Positions 59,452-64,000 of a stretch of 64,000 nt of DNA are shown here, piece by piece; position 1 is the first letter of the stretch, and each line of letters opens with the position of its first letter. The position numbers and the translations under genes were made by a program. Origin of the DNA: Tamlana flava (GTDB taxonomy: Bacteria > Bacteroidota > Bacteroidia > Flavobacteriales > Flavobacteriaceae). Where the stretch lies: assembly GCF_041287255.1 (NCBI RefSeq), contig NZ_JBGGTX010000001.1, forward strand, positions 558,001 through 622,000, written 5' to 3'. The notes under the pieces were generated by a model. The model ran no database searches. It saw only the letters and a program-made list of their open reading frames with translations, and had not been told where the DNA came from.

Positions 59452-60494
59452 TAGTTATTAATCCCTTGTGATGACAAATAACGCTGATATTCTCGTGCAT
59501 TGACGTTATGCTGCGCCAAGGCTTTTGCAAATTTATGATAGCCTAATCGCTGCGCATCGGCAGCAAAATAGAGGTACTTGTGCTTCTCGTAATTTAAAAC
59601 GGCATTTATTGCTGAAATATCTGGCATGGAAATTAGACCAGGAGGCAATCCTCCATTTTTATAAGTATTGTAGGGCGAATCGATATCTTTATGCACATTC
59701 AACACACGTTTAATAACAGTGTTTTTATACTGTGGAAGCTGATAAGCAGCAAATTTTAGCGTAGGGTCTGCCTGCAATGGCATGCCAATCCTTAATCTAT
59801 TTAGATAAACACCGGCAATTCTTGGTTGCTCACTGACTTTTTTGGATTCTTCATGAACAATGGATGCCAACGTAATAACTTGGCTTGGAGTTAAGCCAAG
59901 TTCCTCAGCTTTCTTTATTCTACTTTCATTCCAAAATCGATTGTATTCCTTTAGCATACGCTCCCTAAAGGCTTCAGCAGAAGTATTCCAAAAAAATTCG
60001 TAGCTGTTTGGTAAATACATGCCCAACGCTGTTGCTTTACTGAAGTTATTTTCCTTTAAAAAATTTTCATCGTTCATAACTTCAACAAGGGACAAGCTAT
60101 CGGCTTCAATTTGGCTGGCCACTCTGCCTGCCAATTTTTCAAGGGTTTCTTGATTGTTAAACGATAATTTAATGGGCAGATTGTTACTCCTTATGGAATT
60201 GATAATATCATTATTACTCATTCCTCTTTTAATTTCAAAACGACCTGCTTTAATATTGTTTGTATATTTTTTTTGCTTGGCCAAATCATCAAAAGAATCA
60301 ATATCATCCAATAAAGGCTCCAATTGGTTTCTTACTTCTTCATAACTTGCATTTGTGGGAATATAGATGTATGCCACTTCGTTATTGAATGCTGTATTTG
60401 GGCGCATCATGGCCTTATAGACGAAATTGGCAAAAAAAGAGGCCGCAACAAGACCTAAAATTGCAATGGCTCCAAGTATCTTTTTGAAATACAT
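59451..60494 (-). CDS. mltG: Endolytic transglycosylase MltG
   Basis: A 347-residue single-pass protein with an N-terminal helix (about 6-27, ILGAIAILGLVAASFFANFVYK) and a YceG-like catalytic domain. The catalytic Glu lies in ASIVHEESKKV, and GIMYLPNSYEFF-type GMYLPNSYEFFWNTSAE and GVYLNRLRIGMPLQADPTLKFA are family signatures. MltG cuts nascent glycan strands and so ends their elongation. Length as expected. It follows the GNAT gene by five bases. Confidence 0.95.
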   Translation of the reverse strand: MYFKKILGAIAILGLVAASFFANFVYKAMMRPNTAFNNEVAYIYIPTNASYEEVRNQLEPLLDDIDSFDDLAKQKKYTNNIKAGRFEIKRGMSNNDIINSIRSNNLPIKLSFNNQETLEKLAGRVASQIEADSLSLVEVMNDENFLKENNFSKATALGMYLPNSYEFFWNTSAEAFRERMLKEYNRFWNESRIKKAEELGLTPSQVITLASIVHEESKKVSEQPRIAGVYLNRLRIGMPLQADPTLKFAAYQLPQYKNTVIKRVLNVHKDIDSPYNTYKNGGLPPGLISMPDISAINAVLNYEKHKYLYFAADAQRLGYHKFAKALAQHNVNAREYQRYLSSQGINN

Positions 60495-60499
60495 TTATA

Positions 60500-61021
60500 T
60501 TAGTTTATAAGCTGAAATAAATATTCGTTTCTATAACCTCCGTTTATGACATTCCAGTCGCGTTTCAATCCGACTTCAATAAACCCTTGGCTCTTAAAAA
60601 GCTTTTGGCTAGCCTCATTTTCTTCTGAAATATTACAGAATAACTGATGCAAGCCCAAATGCGTGAAACAGTAGTTGACCAATAATTTCAGGGCCTCCTT
60701 TCCATATCCTTTCAATCTATCGTTTGGCGATTTTACCAAAATACCAATACCGGCCCTTTTATTTTTGAAATCGAAATCAAACAAATCTATCAGACCGATG
60801 GTTACATTTTCATAACTGGAAATGACCAATCTTAATTGTTTAGCCTCATAAATATCTTTGTGCGCTTGCTCTAAATATTGTTTAATTAAAAATCTGGAAT
60901 ATGGGGTATGTGTGTTACTAATTTCCCAAACAGATTCGTCGTTTTCAATGGCATGTACAAACTCCAAATCTTCGGGTTCCAAAGCACGTAAAAATATGTT
61001 TTCACCCTTCAATGTTTTCAT
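60500..61021 (-). CDS. GNAT family N-acetyltransferase (RimJ/RimL-like)
   Basis: A 173-residue acetyltransferase with LKGENIFLRALEPEDLEFVHAIENDESVWEISNTHTPYSRF at the N-terminus, the acetyl-CoA site VKSPNDRLKGYGKEALKLLVNYCF and NISEENEASQKLFKSQGF. The pattern is that of the RimL/SpeG-type group, which acetylate ribosomal proteins, polyamines or small molecules. It overlaps dapF by four bases (ATGA) and starts the way toward mltG. Confidence 0.92.
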   Translation of the reverse strand: MKTLKGENIFLRALEPEDLEFVHAIENDESVWEISNTHTPYSRFLIKQYLEQAHKDIYEAKQLRLVISSYENVTIGLIDLFDFDFKNKRAGIGILVKSPNDRLKGYGKEALKLLVNYCFTHLGLHQLFCNISEENEASQKLFKSQGFIEVGLKRDWNVINGGYRNEYLFQLIN

Positions 61022-61791
61022 ATCGTGCCTTTAAAAACAAAAGTTGCCGGACCGATAAGCCAAACGTTTTTATAGGAGTCGTTTTCAACATCAAAGCTTA
61101 CTTTTAAATCACCACCTTCAACTTTAAGGCTAATAAGGTTTTTTTCCGTTTCGCCAATATAATTCATGGCAATGGCAACAGCGGTAACACCGGTTCCGCA
61201 GGATAAGGTTTCATCCTCTACTCCTCTTTCGTAGGTACGAACCCTAAACGAATCATCAGATATTTTTTTTACAAAATTGACATTAGTCCCAATTTGGTTA
61301 TATGGCTGCCCGTATCTAATTTTAGCACCTAAAGTTTTTATATCAAAATCTTGGATATCCTTTTCAAACTGCACATGGTGTGGCGAGCCCGTATTTAAAA
61401 AAACGTGGTTTTCATACTTTTCAATCGCATCAACATCTTGCATTTGCAACCTTACAATTCCGTTATTAATTGAGGCATGGTGCAGCCCATCAATGGCATT
61501 AAACGTACACTCATTTTTTATAATACCCAGTTGGTTTGCAAAAGCCACTAAACAACGCCCACCATTTCCGCACATGGTACTTTCATTGCCATCCGCATTA
61601 TAATAAACCATCCTAAAATCCAACGAATCATTGTTTTCCAACAAAATAAGTCCGTCACCACCTATGCCAAAACGTCTGTCGCATAAGCTTTTAATGTATT
61701 TGGTATTGTTTTTGTTGAACGTTTGCTGACGATTATCAATCATAATAAAATCGTTTCCCGTTCCTTGATATTTATAAAAAGTCTGTTGCAT
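61018..61791 (-). CDS. dapF: Diaminopimelate epimerase
   Basis: A 257-residue enzyme that converts LL- to meso-diaminopimelate for lysine and peptidoglycan. Both catalytic cysteines are present, C74 in TMCGNGGRCLVAFAN and C198 in TLSCGTGVTAVAIA. The N-terminal MQQTFYKYQGTGNDFIMIDNR matches the family start. The frame extends four codons further upstream, but the promoter at 61801-61834 makes those codons untranscribed or very close to the start. Confidence 0.96.
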   Translation of the reverse strand: MQQTFYKYQGTGNDFIMIDNRQQTFNKNNTKYIKSLCDRRFGIGGDGLILLENNDSLDFRMVYYNADGNESTMCGNGGRCLVAFANQLGIIKNECTFNAIDGLHHASINNGIVRLQMQDVDAIEKYENHVFLNTGSPHHVQFEKDIQDFDIKTLGAKIRYGQPYNQIGTNVNFVKKISDDSFRVRTYERGVEDETLSCGTGVTAVAIAMNYIGETEKNLISLKVEGGDLKVSFDVENDSYKNVWLIGPATFVFKGTI

Positions 61792-61800
61792 AATTTGGCA

Positions 61801-61834
61801 CAAAGATATAAATAGTTAAGGAATATTGTGGCAA
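61801..61834 (-). promoter_or_regulatory. Promoter of dapF-GNAT-mltG-DUF2279
   Basis: On the minus strand, TTG (61832-61834), 23 bases, then TATCTTTG (61801-61808). The predicted start, near 61795, lies only about four bases before the dapF ATG, so the transcript should be nearly leaderless. Confidence 0.6.
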
Positions 61835-61846
61835 TATTCCTTTACA

Positions 61847-61872
61847 GGTTTCCCGCTTTCGTGAGAATGACA
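61847..61872. repeat. Short intergenic repeat, TCCCGCTTTCGTGAGAATGACA type
   Basis: A degenerate copy of the GATTCCCGCTTTCG...GGGAATGACA repeat, like the one at 17401-17425, located in the dapF/degP spacer. The element keeps the CTTTCGTG centre and the TGACA end; the stem is imperfect. Confidence 0.5.
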
Positions 61873-62038
61873 AATACAATGGAAACTTCAATATTGCTGT
61901 TTAAGAGCTCCTTTTTGATAGCCGTTTTATTGATTGTTAAGGTGTCGTTAAAATAGAAGTTAAAAATCGTTAAATAAAAATTCAAAATTCAATAAATATT
62001 TAATTTTAATCGTTGTAAATAAAACTGAAATTCAAATT

Positions 62039-63445
62039 ATGAAGAAGATAATAACATTAGTATTAGTTTCGGCTTTAGGTGGTATTTCCACATTAGGCTC
62101 CTACAAACTTTTTTTAGAAGACGAAAAGCCCATAATCGTCGCTCAGGAAAATACAACACCTACATTTTTACCCACCAGTAACTTAAGTTTATCTAATTTG
62201 GATGAAGCTCCAGATTTCACTATTGCTGCAGAAAACACTGTAAATGCTGTGGTTCACGTTAAGAACGTAACGATTAGTTCTGGACAAATGACCTTACAAG
62301 ATTTATTTTCAGGTAGAAGTCCGCAACGTGCCCAAATGGGTACCGGATCTGGGGTAATTATTAATGCTGACGGATACATCATCACCAATAACCATGTCAT
62401 CAACAATTCTGATGAATTATCGGTAACGTTGAATAATAACAAAACGTACAAGGCGGAAATTATAGGCTCTGACCCTAAAACGGATATTGCTCTTTTGAAA
62501 ATTGAGCCCGATGAAGATTTGCCATATGTAACCTTTGCTGACTCCGATAATGCTAAAATAGGTGAATGGGTTTTGGCGGTTGGTAATCCTTTTAATTTAA
62601 CCTCAACTGTTACAGCTGGTATTATTAGTGCAAAATCAAGAAATTTAGATCCTTCAGGAAAATATACTCAGTCATTCATTCAAACGGATGCAGCTGTTAA
62701 CCCCGGAAATTCTGGTGGTGCGCTTGTAAATACTCAAGGCGAATTAGTAGGCATCAACACGGCTATTACCTCCCAAACAGGCTCTTATATAGGTTATTCT
62801 TTTGCCGTTCCGAGTAATATAGCCCGAAGAGTTATTGAAGATATTATGGAATACGGTAATGTACAAAACGGTATTCTAGGCATTACTGGCGGTGCTTTAA
62901 ATAGCAAAATTGCTGACGAACTTGGCATAAATGACACCGAAGGTATTTACGTGGATAGTGTTGTTGAAGATTCTGGAGCAGAGAAAGCAGGTATTCAAAA
63001 AGGTGACATCATCAAAGAGATTGATTATATTAAAGTATCAAAGTTTGCCGATTTAACGGGGCATATCGGTGCCAGACGAGCAGGCGATGTGGTTAATCTA
63101 ACACTTTCAAAAGACGGTGAATTAAGAACAGTTGCCGTTACTTTAACAAGAAACGAAACTATTACACTACCGCTTGTAGGCCGTGTTAAAAATGCTAAAA
63201 AAGAAGATTTGAAAAAAGTAAAAGCATCGAATGGAGTAAAAATAATTGAATTGAACAATGAGTACAAGTCGTATTGGAAGAAGAACGGCGTTGATGAAGG
63301 GGCCATCATTACTTCAATAAACGATGTTAAAATTAATTCTGTTGATGATGCCCAAGAAGCAATCAAGAACAGGTCGCCCTATGAGCCACTCAGAATTGAG
63401 CTTATAAACTCTAATGGCGAAAAAGAACGCTACAATTTTAGATAA
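62039..63445 (+). CDS. DegP/HtrA family periplasmic serine protease
   Basis: A 468-residue Do-type protease with a signal or anchor helix (about 4-22), a trypsin-like domain with the triad H119 (TNNHVIN), D149 (PKTDIALLK) and S225 (NPGNSGGALV), and two PDZ domains (about 275-365 and 375-465). The segment LQDLFSGRSPQ (about 85-97) is the LA-loop region. It degrades or refolds damaged envelope proteins. The upstream 235-base spacer holds a repeat and A+T-rich DNA with three GTTAAA units (61947-61976); a TAATTTTA at about 62002 is one base from a -7 element. Confidence 0.95.
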   Translation: MKKIITLVLVSALGGISTLGSYKLFLEDEKPIIVAQENTTPTFLPTSNLSLSNLDEAPDFTIAAENTVNAVVHVKNVTISSGQMTLQDLFSGRSPQRAQMGTGSGVIINADGYIITNNHVINNSDELSVTLNNNKTYKAEIIGSDPKTDIALLKIEPDEDLPYVTFADSDNAKIGEWVLAVGNPFNLTSTVTAGIISAKSRNLDPSGKYTQSFIQTDAAVNPGNSGGALVNTQGELVGINTAITSQTGSYIGYSFAVPSNIARRVIEDIMEYGNVQNGILGITGGALNSKIADELGINDTEGIYVDSVVEDSGAEKAGIQKGDIIKEIDYIKVSKFADLTGHIGARRAGDVVNLTLSKDGELRTVAVTLTRNETITLPLVGRVKNAKKEDLKKVKASNGVKIIELNNEYKSYWKKNGVDEGAIITSINDVKINSVDDAQEAIKNRSPYEPLRIELINSNGEKERYNFR

Positions 63446-63462
63446 TTAGTTTCATGGTTGTT

Positions 63463-63504
63463 AATAACCCTTCGGAATATCTTTTTTGGAGGGTTATTTT
63501 TTTT
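63463..63504 (+). terminator. Terminator of the DegP/HtrA gene
   Basis: A 9-bp perfect stem (AATAACCCT at 63463-63471 against AGGGTTATT at 63490-63498) with an 18-base loop, followed by a long T-run. Confidence 0.85.
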
Positions 63505-63646
63505 GCAGATTCTCGATAAAAATGGTGGAAAAATTTGGCTCATCACCTCTACTTTGCAGATTAACGATTTTTTTACGATATATCTTACGAAAACGTTTGA
63601 AATAAGGTATTTCTATATATGCTTCACTATACTAAACACATAAACT

Positions 63647-64000
63647 ATGGTTTCCAACAAAACTTATGAAAAAGAATTGGCTTTTCAGGCAGACCGCCGA
63701 AAGGCCACGGTAGAATTTATAAAAATTGTAAGTGATTTGTGGTACGACAAGTCCATTGAATTGGTGCTTTTTAGAAATCAATTAATCGACAGAAACGTTA
63801 GCCAGATTTTAAACTTACACGAATACGCTGGGAAATTTGTACAAAAACCCATTTCCATTTTCGATTCGGTTGAAATTGCCCAAGCCATAAAAGCCCTGAA
63901 TCTTGCCCCCGCAAAATTGGATATTGGCAAACTCACCTATGAGTTTCATTTGGAAGATAGCGGCCAAAGCAATGCCACGCAGTTTGTAGCTTCAAAACTA
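63647..64000 (+). CDS. Glyceraldehyde-3-phosphate dehydrogenase, N-terminally extended type (partial)
   Basis: The frame runs from the ATG at 63647 to the window end (118 codons, incomplete). The visible part is the extension typical of Bacteroidota GAPDH, before the NAD-binding domain: YEKELAFQADRRKATVEFIKIVSDLWYDKSIELVLFRNQLIDRNVSQILNLHEYAGKFV and KLDIGKLTYEFHLED. The dehydrogenase domain with the catalytic Cys lies outside. The identification rests on recognising the extension, so it is likely but cannot be confirmed here. Confidence 0.85.
   Translation, partial: MVSNKTYEKELAFQADRRKATVEFIKIVSDLWYDKSIELVLFRNQLIDRNVSQILNLHEYAGKFVQKPISIFDSVEIAQAIKALNLAPAKLDIGKLTYEFHLEDSGQSNATQFVASKL

Noticed and set aside
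61879..61956. A 25-codon hydrophobic frame (METSILLFKSSFLIAVLLIV...) between dapF and degP
   Set aside because: It could be a membrane peptide, but no promoter or conserved feature supports it, and A+T-rich spacers produce such frames by chance.
1..64000. tRNA, rRNA, CRISPR arrays, prophage, defence or secondary-metabolite genes
   Set aside because: I read all spacers and gene products for these and saw none; spacers are below 300 bases and contain only promoters, terminators, short repeats and A+T-rich sequence.

Overview
The window is chromosomal DNA from a member of the Flavobacteriaceae (Bacteroidota). Supporting signs are: A+T-rich DNA; promoters of the Bacteroidota type (TTG or TTTG, about 17-23 bases, then TAnnTTTG) instead of sigma70 -35/-10 boxes; almost no Shine-Dalgarno sequences; two secreted enzymes with C-terminal type IX secretion (T9SS) sorting domains; a PorD-type protein; and families largely confined to this phylum (DUF6090, DUF2911, DUF6913, BatA-type proteins, the N-terminally extended GAPDH). 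No rRNA, tRNA, CRISPR array, insertion sequence or prophage was seen. No gene-free stretch exceeds 300 bases. TTG and GTG starts are used several times (meaB, ribD, the YigZ gene, DUF2279 and others).

Layout. 1-1.6 kb: ECF sigma factor, a membrane-anchored partner and a cut-off secreted protein, all leftward. 1.8-9.8 kb: DUF2911 protein, MeaB, PAP2 phosphatase, MATE exporter, a candidate small RNA, a nitronate monooxygenase/FabK-type flavoprotein, a T9SS-secreted subtilase and mnmA. 10-18.2 kb: fasciclin lipoprotein, MORN-repeat protein, yidC, pyrG, folE and a LolD-like ABC ATPase. 18.4-25.4 kb is the most mosaic part: a lipoprotein, a TIGR02757 gene whose 3' third recurs as a diverged remnant beyond a DUF6090 gene, an M61 peptidase, a glycosyltransferase and a membrane-bound XRE-type protein. 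25.5-30.5 kb: a tight rightward operon of a BatA-type protein, a dihydroorotase-like protein lacking its metal ligands, a DUF4870-type protein, an esterase, a DUF1801 protein and an SRPBCC protein. 30.6-43.1 kb, all leftward: a two-component system, coaE-ybbR-glycosyltransferase, fabI, recN, porD, coaBC, rpoZ, bamD, dapA. 43.2-50.4 kb: a 5'-nucleotidase split into two genes in reverse domain order, three membrane proteins, ligA-prmC-GNAT. 50.4-57.7 kb: ribD, HAD, YigZ, dnaA, a tyrosine phosphatase, a T9SS-targeted sugar dehydrogenase and an RsmI-like methylase. 57.8-64 kb: a lysozyme-like protein, DUF2279, mltG, GNAT, dapF, a DegP/HtrA protease and the start of GAPDH.

How the genes fit together. 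Most are housekeeping. Envelope building is prominent: DapA and DapF feed diaminopimelate to peptidoglycan, MltG and the lysozyme-like protein act on it, FabI supplies lipid, YidC, BamD and the LolD-like ATPase place membrane proteins and lipoproteins, and PorD belongs to the T9SS that would export the subtilase and the sugar dehydrogenase. Cofactor genes (coaE, coaBC, ribD, folE) and genome maintenance genes (dnaA, ligA, recN) fill the rest. I found no defence island, biosynthetic cluster or other clearly new multigene system. The best leads are the dihydroorotase-like pseudoenzyme in the BatA operon, the recombination scar at the TIGR02757/DUF6090 locus, the candidate small RNA near 5.9 kb and the reversed split 5'-nucleotidase.
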